From Pseudoalteromonas aurantia (GTDB taxonomy: Bacteria > Pseudomonadota > Gammaproteobacteria > Enterobacterales > Alteromonadaceae), in the NCBI RefSeq assembly GCF_005886875.1, contig NZ_PNBY01000066.1:1-64000 (forward strand): a stretch of DNA of 64,000 nucleotides, given 5' to 3'. Positions 28,167 through 37,337 of this stretch are shown here, piece after piece. The position numbers and the translations under genes were made by a program. The notes under the pieces were generated by a model. It made no database searches and was not told the origin of the DNA. It saw only the letters and a program-made list of their open reading frames with translations. Position 1 is the first letter of the stretch; each line of letters starts with the position of its first letter.

Positions 28167-29603
28167 ATGAACAAGCAAGATAGAAAAATATCACAAATAA
28201 GCGCTGGGCTAGGAGTAATGGCATTAAGTGTGCTGAGCCAATCAGTAATGGCGCATGGTTTTATGGAATTTCCAAAAGCAAGGCAAGCGATTTGTCAGGC
28301 GCAAGGGGGATATTGGTGGCCTGATGATGGCTCAAATATTCCAAATTTAGCATGTCGTGCGGCATTTTTAGAGTCAGGACATGTGCAGTTTATTCAAGAG
28401 CATGAATTCGCTGCGAATACACCGGATTTTAATAACCAAGCTGCGGTAGAAAAGAATATTCCAAATGGTACCTTGTGCGCGGCTGGCTCAAATGAAAAAC
28501 GCGGGATGAATTTGCCTTCTGAGCATTGGCAAAGAACAGACGTGACGCCAAATGCGCAAAATGAATTAGCAATAAGGTTTAGAGCAACAACGCCTCATAA
28601 TCCGAGCTTTTGGAAGTTTTATATCAGTAAACCAACGTTTAACCCTGGTGTTGATACATTGGGTTGGCAGGATGTTGAGTTAGTGACAGAGGTTGGTAAT
28701 GTTGACTTTGTAAAAGATCCTGATGGAAAACGCTTTTACGAAATGAAAGTGTCAATTCCTCAAGATCGCGTTGGTGATGCTATTTTATATACACGCTGGC
28801 AGCGAAATGATGTAGTCGGTGAAGGGTTTTACAACTGTAGTGATATAACGATTATTCGAGACTCAAGCCCTGTCACATGGACAAGCGCAGGGTACTTCAT
28901 TAAACAGGGTCAAAATGCGAACGTTACCGATACGGTGTGGACGCGTATTTTTGATGCCAGCGGAAAAGAACTTGTCAGTAAATCCATAAAAATCACGGCT
29001 CAAAATGAGTCATCATGGCAACAGCTATTGGCGGATTCGCTGAATTTGGATCATGCGAACACAGTGCAAATTGGTGTACGTCAAGCTAGCGGTGACATTG
29101 TTTTTGACGGGCAGAACTTGTTATCAAATGAAGTGTTTGTTAGTGATGCTAATTATACCTATAACCTGACGATTCAAGTTCAAGCACCCAATACGGCACC
29201 AAAAATTCACAAGCCAGACCCTTTTATATTAGATGAAAGTACCTCGGCTAAATTACATGTACATGCTTTTGATGATGAGCAACAAGCTTTGACTTATCAA
29301 TGGCAAGTTCCCAGCCCTCTGACGTTTTCAGGCTCTGGAGCAACGATTGACGTGGTAGCCCCTGCAGTTGAGAGCGATACGAACTATACAATCACAGTCA
29401 GTGTGTCTGATGGAGAGCTCAGCACCTCAGCAGATGTACCAGTTACGGTTAAAAATATTAGTGCGCCACAATTTCCAGCATGGAGTAGCAACAAGACATA
29501 TGTCGCTGGTGACAAGGTTAGCCATAACAATGTGAATTATCAGGCAAAGTGGTGGAATGTAGGCGAGGAGCCCGGTACCACACAAGTTTGGAAAAAACAA
29601 TAG
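28167..29603 (+). CDS. Chitin-active lytic polysaccharide monooxygenase (AA10) with CBM5/12
   Basis: 478 residues from ATG 28167, preferred over ATG 28161 because AAGGA is six bases upstream. The signal peptide ends SVMA, exposing His 30 as the mature N-terminal histidine of the copper brace. The second brace histidine is in ATTPHNPSFWKFYISKP. Motifs ARQAICQAQGGYWWPDDGS and EGFYNCSDI are typical of chitin-active AA10 enzymes. After the catalytic domain come a GbpA-like beta domain, a PKD/Ig-like domain (about 345-430) and a C-terminal CBM5/12 (WSSNKTYVAGDKV ... AKWW). It oxidatively cuts crystalline chitin and helps the flanking chitinases. Confidence 0.95.
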   Translation: MNKQDRKISQISAGLGVMALSVLSQSVMAHGFMEFPKARQAICQAQGGYWWPDDGSNIPNLACRAAFLESGHVQFIQEHEFAANTPDFNNQAAVEKNIPNGTLCAAGSNEKRGMNLPSEHWQRTDVTPNAQNELAIRFRATTPHNPSFWKFYISKPTFNPGVDTLGWQDVELVTEVGNVDFVKDPDGKRFYEMKVSIPQDRVGDAILYTRWQRNDVVGEGFYNCSDITIIRDSSPVTWTSAGYFIKQGQNANVTDTVWTRIFDASGKELVSKSIKITAQNESSWQQLLADSLNLDHANTVQIGVRQASGDIVFDGQNLLSNEVFVSDANYTYNLTIQVQAPNTAPKIHKPDPFILDESTSAKLHVHAFDDEQQALTYQWQVPSPLTFSGSGATIDVVAPAVESDTNYTITVSVSDGELSTSADVPVTVKNISAPQFPAWSSNKTYVAGDKVSHNNVNYQAKWWNVGEEPGTTQVWKKQ

Positions 29604-29714
29604 TTTTTGCAAACAATGATCAGAAAAACAAACGCTTAATTCGATTTAATTTAGTAATACAACAATCATCCACCCTATTGGTTGGATACAACATGTAAAG
29701 AAGGTTGAAAAGTA

Positions 29715-32177
29715 ATGAAACTAAAGCAATTAACGGCCCTAGTTGGTCTCGCGTTGGCTTCAGGTGCAGTAATGGCAGCGCCATCTACACCAAGTCTTGA
29801 TTGGAAACCACAGCAGTATTCATTCGTTGAAGTTAACTTAGACGGTAATGGGTCTTATAAGGATATTGTTACGGCAAAAGATGTTGTCACTGTTGAACTC
29901 AAGTGGAATGCTTGGAGTGGCGCAGGCGGCGATGGCTATAAAGTTTATTTTGACGACATGCTAGTAAACGAAGGAACTCTTCCTGCGGGGACTAAAAGTG
30001 GAGTGGTAACTTTCCCTTATACCAAGTCAGGCCGTCATAACGTTTACTTAGAATTATGTGAAGGTACAACGTGTGCGAGAAGTGCAGGTAAGCCGATAGT
30101 GATTGCTGATACTGATGGCGGTCACTTAGCACCATTGCCTATGAACGTAGATCCTAATAACAAAAACTATGGTACTAAGCCAGGCATGGTAACAGGTACT
30201 TATTTTGTTGAATGGGGAATTTATGGACGTAACTTTGATGTTACCCAAGTACCAGCACAAAACTTATCGCATATTCTTTATGGCTTTATTCCAATCTGTG
30301 GCGCGAATGAATCCTTAAAAGAAATCGAAAATGGCAATAGCTGGCGTGCATTACAAAAAGCATGTGGTGGCTCAGCTGATTATGAAGTCGTTATTCATGA
30401 CCCGTGGGCTGCAGTGCAAAAAGCGTTGCCTGGTGTTGATGCAAAAGATCCAATTCGTGGTACATACTCACAGTTAATGGCCCTTAAACAGCGTTATCCA
30501 GACTTGAAAATATTACCCTCTGTAGGTGGCTGGACGCTATCTGACCCATTCCATGGTTTCACAGAAAAAGCTAATCGAGACACGTTCGTTGCGTCGATGA
30601 AGAAATTCTTAAAAACATGGAAGTTCTATGATGGAGTAGACATTGACTGGGAATTCCCTGGTGGCGGTGGTCCAAATGGTAACCTCGGTGATCCGATCAA
30701 AGATGGCCCTGCTTATGTTGCTTTGATGCAAGAGTTACGTGCGATGTTGGATGGGCTAGAAGCTGAGACAGGCCGAAAATATGAGCTAACATCAGCAATT
30801 GGTGCTGGTTATGACAAAATTGAAGACGTAGATTATCAGGCCGCTTCGCAGTACATGGATTATATCTTCGCCATGACGTATGACTTTTACGGTGGTTGGA
30901 ATAATGTAACAGGTCATCAAACGGCGTTGTATTGCGGATCGCATTTAAGCACTGACGAATGTAACGGCACAGGCCTTGATGATAACGGCGAGCCGCGTAA
31001 AGGGCCAGCTTATACCACGGATAGTGCGGTTCAGCTATTACTACAACAAGGCGTAAACTCTAAGAAAATCGTCGTTGGCGCGGCAATGTATGGTCGTGGT
31101 TGGGAAGGAGTCTTTGATGCAAATACCACCATTTCAGGTAACCCAATGACAGCACCGGGCAACGGTAAATTTACAGGTTCAAAAGCGCAAGGCGTTTGGG
31201 AAGCTGGCATCATGGATTATAAAGGCGTTGTTGCTAACTTAATTGGTGCAAGTGGTACCGGTATTAATGGGTATGAAGTGGGCTATGATGAGCAAGCTGA
31301 GGCTGGATATGCATGGAATAAAAGCAGCGGTAAGTTGTTGACATTTGACACACCTCGCTCAGTTAAAGCTAAAGGTGCCTATGTTAATACGCACAATTTA
31401 GGTGGTTTGTTCTCTTGGGAGATTGATGCGGATAATGGCGATATTCTTAATGCAATGCATGATGGTTTAGCTGGTGGTGTTCCCACCAATCGTTTGCCAG
31501 TTGTGACAGTTGATAGTCAGGTGACCATTGCTGCGGGTGCTTCTGTAGTGGTTAATGCAAGTGCTACAGATGCAGATCGTGACCCACTGAGCTTCAGCTG
31601 GAATGGTGATGCGGCTTTAGTACTTACTAATGCGAATTCAGCGTCAGTCTCTGTGGCTGTACCAGCAGTTACAGTTGATACGCAATATGCACTTTCAGTG
31701 ACAGTATCTGATGGTAAAGGCCAAGCAACACGCAATGTTGTGGTAACAGCTAAAGCTGCGGGTTCAAACTCAGCACCTGTTTTATCACCTATTGCCAACG
31801 TAACGGTTGAAGAGCTGGCAAGTGTGGCTGTTTCGGCTTCTGCATCTGATGCAGACAATGATGCACTAACCTATAACTGGACAGTACCTACAGGGCTAAC
31901 ATTGTCGGGAACAGGCGCAAATGTAACATTGGTTGCAGGCGAAGTTACTACTGATACAACGTACCAAGTGTCAGTGTCTGTATCTGATGGTCAAGCATCT
32001 GCATCACAAACATTTGATGTGACGGTCACTAATAAAGCTGCTGGTGGTGACACGTGGCAAGCTGACAAAGTCTATGTTGGTGGCGACACATGTGTTTATG
32101 GTGGCGTAACTTACCAAGCTAAATGGTGGACACGTGGCGAAGAGCCAGGTAAAGCACAAGTGTGGAAAGCGCTATAA
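29715..32177 (+). CDS. chiA: Secreted GH18 chitinase, ChiA type
   Basis: 820 residues. Signal peptide ends near AVMA (residue 22). The N-terminal fibronectin-like ChiA_N domain (about 23-135) is followed by the GH18 barrel (about 155-590). The catalytic motif YDGVDIDWEFPGG puts the proton donor at E313, almost the position of E315 in Serratia ChiA, and the FAMTYDFYGGWNN segment supplies the conserved MxYD. Two Ig/PKD-like repeats (ASATDADRDPLSF..., ASASDADNDALTY...) and a C-terminal CBM5/12 (TWQADKVYVGGDTCV ... AKWW) complete it. A strong terminator follows, ending the chitin cluster. Confidence 0.95.
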   Translation: MKLKQLTALVGLALASGAVMAAPSTPSLDWKPQQYSFVEVNLDGNGSYKDIVTAKDVVTVELKWNAWSGAGGDGYKVYFDDMLVNEGTLPAGTKSGVVTFPYTKSGRHNVYLELCEGTTCARSAGKPIVIADTDGGHLAPLPMNVDPNNKNYGTKPGMVTGTYFVEWGIYGRNFDVTQVPAQNLSHILYGFIPICGANESLKEIENGNSWRALQKACGGSADYEVVIHDPWAAVQKALPGVDAKDPIRGTYSQLMALKQRYPDLKILPSVGGWTLSDPFHGFTEKANRDTFVASMKKFLKTWKFYDGVDIDWEFPGGGGPNGNLGDPIKDGPAYVALMQELRAMLDGLEAETGRKYELTSAIGAGYDKIEDVDYQAASQYMDYIFAMTYDFYGGWNNVTGHQTALYCGSHLSTDECNGTGLDDNGEPRKGPAYTTDSAVQLLLQQGVNSKKIVVGAAMYGRGWEGVFDANTTISGNPMTAPGNGKFTGSKAQGVWEAGIMDYKGVVANLIGASGTGINGYEVGYDEQAEAGYAWNKSSGKLLTFDTPRSVKAKGAYVNTHNLGGLFSWEIDADNGDILNAMHDGLAGGVPTNRLPVVTVDSQVTIAAGASVVVNASATDADRDPLSFSWNGDAALVLTNANSASVSVAVPAVTVDTQYALSVTVSDGKGQATRNVVVTAKAAGSNSAPVLSPIANVTVEELASVAVSASASDADNDALTYNWTVPTGLTLSGTGANVTLVAGEVTTDTTYQVSVSVSDGQASASQTFDVTVTNKAAGGDTWQADKVYVGGDTCVYGGVTYQAKWWTRGEEPGKAQVWKAL

Positions 32178-32266
32178 TTAGTATATGAGATTTGACATCA
32201 AGCAATTTGATTGACCTAAGGAAGGGCCAAGTCGCATGTAGAGTCACAATGACACATTAATTGATT

Positions 32267-32296
32267 AAAGGCGCCTTTGGCGCCTTTGTTTTTATT
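32267..32296 (+). terminator. Rho-independent terminator of chitin cluster
   Basis: AAAGGCGCC-TTT-GGCGCCTTT followed by GTTTTTATT, 90 bases after the chiA stop. A strong GC stem with a T tract. Confidence 0.9.
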
Positions 32297-32316
32297 CGGT
32301 TAGTAATCCATACTAA

Positions 32317-33114
32317 ATGTATATTTACTTTATTTTTAGGTTGTTAGTTCTGAAACTATTTATTTTTTGTGCGCTTTTTATAAGCTGTTTAGGTTGGGCG
32401 AATACGCAATGCGCAACGACCTATAAAGTAGGGGTAGGGACACTCTGGCCGCCCTATGTCATGTACGATGATACGTCATATTCTGGTTTAGATGTTGAGA
32501 TATCAGAAGCGGTGTTTTTACATGCAGGGTTTTGTATTGAATTTGTAAAATTACCTTCTTCGGCACGGGGAATCGTTGAATTACAAAAAGGTGAGATCGA
32601 TGTTTTGCCTTCAGCCAGTTATAACAAAGAACGTGCTGAAATTGCGCACTTTAGTAAAGGCTATCGACGAGAACGTATGCGGTTATTCACCCATCAAATG
32701 ACGGCACCTATTACTAATCTCACGGAGTTATTTGCTGCTGAATACACGTTTACAGCAAATCCTGGCGCATATTATGGTGAAGAGCTTGCTCAGATATTGA
32801 CTATAAAGTGGTACGAGCAAAGGTTTTTTGAAGTGGCGAGCGTGACGCAACGTATGGAATTAGTAAAGCGTGGTCGTGTAGACTTTTTGATTGAAGATGA
32901 GATAAGTGGGTTATACTTTAAGCGTTTACTGGGTTATAAAAATATTTTGCTCCATGAATATGTTGTAAACGATAACGCCATACATTTTATGCTGAATAGG
33001 CAGAGTTTTGATTACGATAAAGTTCTCAAAATCAATAATGCCATTAAAGCACTTAACCCAGAACTACGCCGTATTGAAGCGAAATATACAGAGTGGATAA
33101 AAGGGAAGCCTTAG
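32317..33114 (+). CDS. Periplasmic solute-binding protein, SBP_bac_3-like
   Basis: 265 residues with a signal peptide (hydrophobic core VLKLFIFCALFISCLGWA). The mature part has the two-lobe amino-acid-binding pattern: KVGVGTLWPPYVMYDD, SGLDVEISEAVFLHAGF, KGEIDVLPSASYNKERAE and GRVDFLIEDEISGLYF. No transport permease or ATPase gene is nearby, so it may be a stand-alone sensor-type or scavenging protein, as many are in Alteromonadales. The ATG start has no clear ribosome binding site; a TTG at 32341 is possible. It is a paralogue of the pseudogene at 41083-41907. Confidence 0.8.
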   Translation: MYIYFIFRLLVLKLFIFCALFISCLGWANTQCATTYKVGVGTLWPPYVMYDDTSYSGLDVEISEAVFLHAGFCIEFVKLPSSARGIVELQKGEIDVLPSASYNKERAEIAHFSKGYRRERMRLFTHQMTAPITNLTELFAAEYTFTANPGAYYGEELAQILTIKWYEQRFFEVASVTQRMELVKRGRVDFLIEDEISGLYFKRLLGYKNILLHEYVVNDNAIHFMLNRQSFDYDKVLKINNAIKALNPELRRIEAKYTEWIKGKP

Positions 33115-33211
33115 CCACACTGCTTCGTTATTAATGACTTAAAGAGAAACTTTTGATAGCCGTTTTACGAGTTATACGCATACTATAACCCGTAGTGAAG
33201 TGAGAGGTATT

Positions 33212-34729
33212 TTACCCGAGTCGAATGATAGTAAGGTCAATACTGCCGCTATTTTGCTGATAATCTTTGTGTATATCATTGGCAAACGGGGTGAATTCAC
33301 CAGATTGACTAATTCTAACTTCACAGCCATTTGTTATCAAAAACGCAGTTTCATCATTGTGATTTATACACCCCATAAGCGCAAACCACTGTGCATTTGA
33401 GGCACGTCTATAAGGGGTAAACAATTCAATTGCTTGTTGTTTTATACCTATTGTTTGCTGACCTCTATTCCACCCCTTGATACTGACCGGGTGACTATTG
33501 TCGTACCAAATGGCGTCATCTTGTGTGCTAAATCGATACGTAGCGCCTTTTTCTAACATGACTCCAGACGCATTGTATTTTTGTGAAGCAAAGGCTTTGA
33601 CGGTGACTTGCTCGCCAGTTTGTAAAATAGTGATGTGCTGATTCTTGAGTGTTAAATGAGGGGTTAAGCCAACACAGGTGAGGTGATTCGCATTATTATC
33701 TTCAATGATGTGAGGTACTGACTTTAAAGACTCAGGGCGATAGCCACTTAACGTATTTATTCGCTTGGCCACACTGTGGTGAATGATCGGTGGGCGCTGG
33801 CTAATTTGATCTTGTTCTAATACCGCACATTGTCGATTGACCACTTTAAAGCTGCTATTAAGCCAACAGTAGTCATGTTGATAGCTGCGAGCGAGTGGAT
33901 CTGGGCATAGTGAAATATCATCTTCACAAATCAACGGGGTGCTTTCGTAGGGCAAGAGAGCTTGAAAGTTAATGTGTTCTTTATTTAATACCGTTAAGTC
34001 TATTTTGAGATCAATGAGCCACTCTAGTGCATAGCGTAAAGTGATGTCTGATAATCCACTCCGGTAAAACCCTCCCCCAATATCTGAATGGCAGCCTGCA
34101 AACCAAACTTCTTTTATATGTTGTGCATGGTTAAACAAGGTTGGTTCAAATGCACGGCGTTTATCATCTAAGCTCACACAATGTAACGCTTTAACCACAT
34201 TATTGGCGACAGTATGGTCTTGAAAAATGACATGCTCTGTGCCACAAGTCGCTTTGGTTATTTTACTAAATCCAATGGAGGCTATGGTGTCGAACACACA
34301 TAAATAGACGTCCTGTGATATGAAGCGTTCTAAACATTTCGCGAATCGCCTTGCTAATGCTGCACCGCGGCTAAACCCTATCAATAGCACTTTATCACCT
34401 AGGTGAAAATGATGATTAAAATCATTAATTGCTTGGGTTAAAATAGTAGCTACTTCTTTGTCGTTTGGGGCGAGTATTTGATTGAGTAGTTTTTTAACCT
34501 CGCTGCCTTGGTCGCCAATCCCACAATAGTAAAAACACAGTTGTTGCTCAGTGGCCGATGGCGCATGACGATGAAGTTTGCCTCCAAGCATAAGGTGAAG
34601 TTTGAGTACGTTACTAATTCCTGTGTCTTCTTTAAAGTGCTCGCTACTATATTGGTGGGAATCCCGGGGTTCACTTGATGTGCCGTCAAAATTAAAAATT
34701 AACGTTTTGGGCGTGGTATTATTAGCCAT
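33212..34729 (-). CDS. DUF2235 alpha/beta-hydrolase (Tle1-like phospholipase candidate)
   Basis: 505 residues from ATG 34729, chosen because CAGAGG lies upstream; an earlier ATG would add eight. The DUF2235 region (about 8-260) opens with LIFNFDGTSSEP and has the nucleophile elbow IGFSRGAALARRFA with S120, and a late GCHSDIGGGFYRSG motif bearing Asp and His candidates. The C-terminal 200 residues form a separate, probably beta-rich domain. Many DUF2235 proteins are type VI secretion lipase effectors (Tle1), but no VgrG, PAAR, chaperone or immunity gene is visible beside it, so that role is uncertain. Monocistronic. Confidence 0.8.
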   Translation of the reverse strand: MANNTTPKTLIFNFDGTSSEPRDSHQYSSEHFKEDTGISNVLKLHLMLGGKLHRHAPSATEQQLCFYYCGIGDQGSEVKKLLNQILAPNDKEVATILTQAINDFNHHFHLGDKVLLIGFSRGAALARRFAKCLERFISQDVYLCVFDTIASIGFSKITKATCGTEHVIFQDHTVANNVVKALHCVSLDDKRRAFEPTLFNHAQHIKEVWFAGCHSDIGGGFYRSGLSDITLRYALEWLIDLKIDLTVLNKEHINFQALLPYESTPLICEDDISLCPDPLARSYQHDYCWLNSSFKVVNRQCAVLEQDQISQRPPIIHHSVAKRINTLSGYRPESLKSVPHIIEDNNANHLTCVGLTPHLTLKNQHITILQTGEQVTVKAFASQKYNASGVMLEKGATYRFSTQDDAIWYDNSHPVSIKGWNRGQQTIGIKQQAIELFTPYRRASNAQWFALMGCINHNDETAFLITNGCEVRISQSGEFTPFANDIHKDYQQNSGSIDLTIIRLG

Positions 34730-34834
34730 AATGAACCTCTGAGTTGGTTTCAAATGAAGGTCAACTATATAAAGTTGAACGTTAAATAAAACTTATACAA
34801 CACCATTAGATAGTGCACATTAAAGTGCAAAAAT

Positions 34835-36826
34835 ATGATATTTTTAAGTCACTTTATTGAAGATACTGAGACCACTGTTATGGTGCATGAGCAGCAACTG
34901 CTTAAAAGCTTATCGCAACATTTTGGATTTGCCACTTTTCGAACAGGGCAACAACAAACAATTAGCCAATTGCTCGCAGACCACTCATCTCTGGCTATCT
35001 TTCCGACGGGCTCAGGTAAGTCTCTTTGCTACCAATTAACCGCATTGCATTTACCTAACCTCACATTAGTGGTGTCTCCGCTACTAGCTTTAATGCAGGA
35101 CCAAATAGAGTTTTTACAGCACAAGGGGATTGCGGCGGCCAGTTTAGATTCAACGCAATCAAAAGCGCAAAGCCAAGCGATTATGCAGGGGATCAGAAAA
35201 GGTGAGATAAAAATACTCATGGTGTCGGTTGAGCGGTTCAAAAATGAACGCTTCCGAGAATTTATTAAGCAAGTGCCTGTATCGATGATGGTAGTTGACG
35301 AAGCACATTGTATTTCAGAATGGGGCCATAACTTTCGACCCGATTATCTAAAGTTACCAGAATATCGACGCGCACTAAATATTCCGCTGGTTTTGCTTTT
35401 AACGGCAACAGCGACGAAGAAAGTAAAAAATGATATGGCAGAAAAGTTCCATATTGAGCAGCAGCATATTGTTCAAACTGGCTTTTATCGTTCGAACTTA
35501 GATATTAATGTGCTAGCACACAACGAAGATGAAAAAATACCTTACTTAGTGCGCTCTATTAAAGAGCTGACTGGATCAGGAATTGTATACGTCACATTGC
35601 AGCAACAAGCTGAACAAGTGGCTAAGCAATTGCAAGCCGCAGGTATTAAAGCGGCTGCCTATCACGCAGGGTTAGGTGATGAAACTCGGCAAAATGTTCA
35701 AAAAGCGTTTATGCAAAACCAACAGCAGATTGTTGTAGCAACGATTGCTTTTGGTATGGGGGTAGATAAGTCAGATATTCGATTTGTGATTCATTTTGAT
35801 TTACCAAAATCGATCGAAAATTATAGCCAAGAAATAGGGCGAGCGGGCAGAGATGGCGCACCCTCACGATGCACTGTTTTAGCTAACCTTGATGGCATTG
35901 CCACCGTTGAAAATTTTGTTTACGGTGATACACCAGAATTATCAGGCATACAAACGGTCATTGATACAATAAGTGCTGAACAACAACACGGACGCTGGGA
36001 TATGCAAGAGCTGGCATTATCTAAGACCAGTAATATCCGTGTGTTGGCGTTAAAAACATTATTAGTACAATTAGAAATACAAGGTGTGCTTACGGCCCAG
36101 TATGCCTATTATGCAGATTTTCGTATTAAGCTATTACAAAGTGAACAGAAAATTTACGCAAAGTTTAACCCTGAGCGGCAACAGTTTTTACAACAAGTGT
36201 TTTCGGCTATACAATTTAAAAAAGTATGGGGAACGGTTGATATTTCTGTATTAGTTGCACAGGGAGTTAATAGAGAAAGGGTCGTATCGGCACTTGATTA
36301 TTTGCATGAACAAGGCCTAGTCGAGCTAGAAAGTAAACGCGTTATGCAAGTTTATGACGTTAATAAAGCATTGCTTGACCAGCCTGGTCTGGTTGAGCAA
36401 CTTTATGGTTATTTTAAGTCGAAAGAGCAAAGTGAATTAAAGCGTATCGGCGCGATGATCCGGTTTTTTGAGTTAGATCGCTGTTTAAGTGCAAATTTGG
36501 CCAAGTATTTTGATGATACGAATGTACCCGAGGCGTGTGGTCACTGTAGTGTGTGTCATGGCGCGGTTGCAACCTTAGTTGAAAGCACCAAACGCACTTT
36601 GCCGACGGATGAACATATACGTACGGTTGTATTTGGTTTACAAAAGCATTTGCAAAATGGCGCTCAGTCGGTCAGCTCCGATACCATACTGCGATTTTTA
36701 ACGGGTGTTACTACCCCTTTATTTACCAAGTATAAATTGAAGCAGCTGCCTGGTTTTGCATGTTGTGAAGGGCACAGGTATTCAGTGATCACTGATAAAA
36801 TTCGCCAGCTAGGGCTTGCAAACTAA
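34835..36826 (+). CDS. RecQ family ATP-dependent DNA helicase
   Basis: 663 residues. Helicase core: Q-motif region FATFRTGQQQTISQLL, Walker A FPTGSGKSLCYQ, motif II VVDEAHCISEWGHNFRPDY, motif III LTATAT, motif V ATIAFGMGVDKSDIRFVIHF and motif VI QEIGRAGRDG. A RecQ-C region carries a zinc site (DRCLSANLA ... CGHCSVC), and the end (from about 575) replaces a standard HRDC domain. It unwinds DNA during repair and recombination. It is shorter in conserved C-terminal content than housekeeping RecQ, so it may be a second paralogue. The start is uncertain; ATG 34880 would fit the homology equally well. Confidence 0.9.
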   Translation: MIFLSHFIEDTETTVMVHEQQLLKSLSQHFGFATFRTGQQQTISQLLADHSSLAIFPTGSGKSLCYQLTALHLPNLTLVVSPLLALMQDQIEFLQHKGIAAASLDSTQSKAQSQAIMQGIRKGEIKILMVSVERFKNERFREFIKQVPVSMMVVDEAHCISEWGHNFRPDYLKLPEYRRALNIPLVLLLTATATKKVKNDMAEKFHIEQQHIVQTGFYRSNLDINVLAHNEDEKIPYLVRSIKELTGSGIVYVTLQQQAEQVAKQLQAAGIKAAAYHAGLGDETRQNVQKAFMQNQQQIVVATIAFGMGVDKSDIRFVIHFDLPKSIENYSQEIGRAGRDGAPSRCTVLANLDGIATVENFVYGDTPELSGIQTVIDTISAEQQHGRWDMQELALSKTSNIRVLALKTLLVQLEIQGVLTAQYAYYADFRIKLLQSEQKIYAKFNPERQQFLQQVFSAIQFKKVWGTVDISVLVAQGVNRERVVSALDYLHEQGLVELESKRVMQVYDVNKALLDQPGLVEQLYGYFKSKEQSELKRIGAMIRFFELDRCLSANLAKYFDDTNVPEACGHCSVCHGAVATLVESTKRTLPTDEHIRTVVFGLQKHLQNGAQSVSSDTILRFLTGVTTPLFTKYKLKQLPGFACCEGHRYSVITDKIRQLGLAN

Positions 36827-36911
36827 TAATAAACAGGGAGAAATCAGGCTCTATTCAGCTGACGCTGGGTAGTATGCCTCGTTATACTATTTAATTATGA
36901 TATGGAGCACT

Positions 36912-37331
36912 ATGAAACTTTTGACTTTTTCTTTTTGGCTGACGTTAATATTTACTACAGGTAATGCCGTTGCTGAAAATGATGTATATAATTTTGATAC
37001 AATACAAACGTTAATGCCCGCCAGTGCTTTTGAAAATGACGCCCGAATTTACCCTAAACCAAGTGAGTTTAGCATTGTTAGAGCGATCCCTATGAGCACA
37101 CAAGCTGGGGAGAGGGCAGCTTTAGTGGTGATCAAAAATATGGCATCAGGGCAGAGGATTTTTGATACCAAACATATCGTGGCAATTATGGCTGATGGCA
37201 CACGGGTATTTGGCAATTTAACCGACGCTAGAGTTAAGTTAGCAGGTCATGAACAAACAACAATTAAACTCGAATTTGGCGCGTTTGATTATCCTATTGT
37301 GAGTCTATATACATCTGAAAGTGAATCATAA
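36912..37331 (+). CDS. Secreted hypothetical protein
   Basis: 139 residues from ATG 36912, chosen because GGAGC precedes it and a signal peptide starts immediately (MKLLTFSFWLTLIFTTGNAVA). The mature domain is small, with two stretches that look like paired beta strands (GERAALVVIKNMASGQ, KHIVAIMADGTRVFGNLTD). No family recognised. Its stop is six bases before anmK, so the two are likely co-transcribed, which hints at a cell-wall-related role without proving it. Confidence 0.6.
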   Translation: MKLLTFSFWLTLIFTTGNAVAENDVYNFDTIQTLMPASAFENDARIYPKPSEFSIVRAIPMSTQAGERAALVVIKNMASGQRIFDTKHIVAIMADGTRVFGNLTDARVKLAGHEQTTIKLEFGAFDYPIVSLYTSESES

Positions 37332-37337
37332 CCGCTT

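Noticed and set aside
31517-31858. Antisense open frame in the chiA Ig-like repeats
   Set aside because: Arises from low-complexity Ala/Thr/Val codons on the coding strand; no ribosome binding site.
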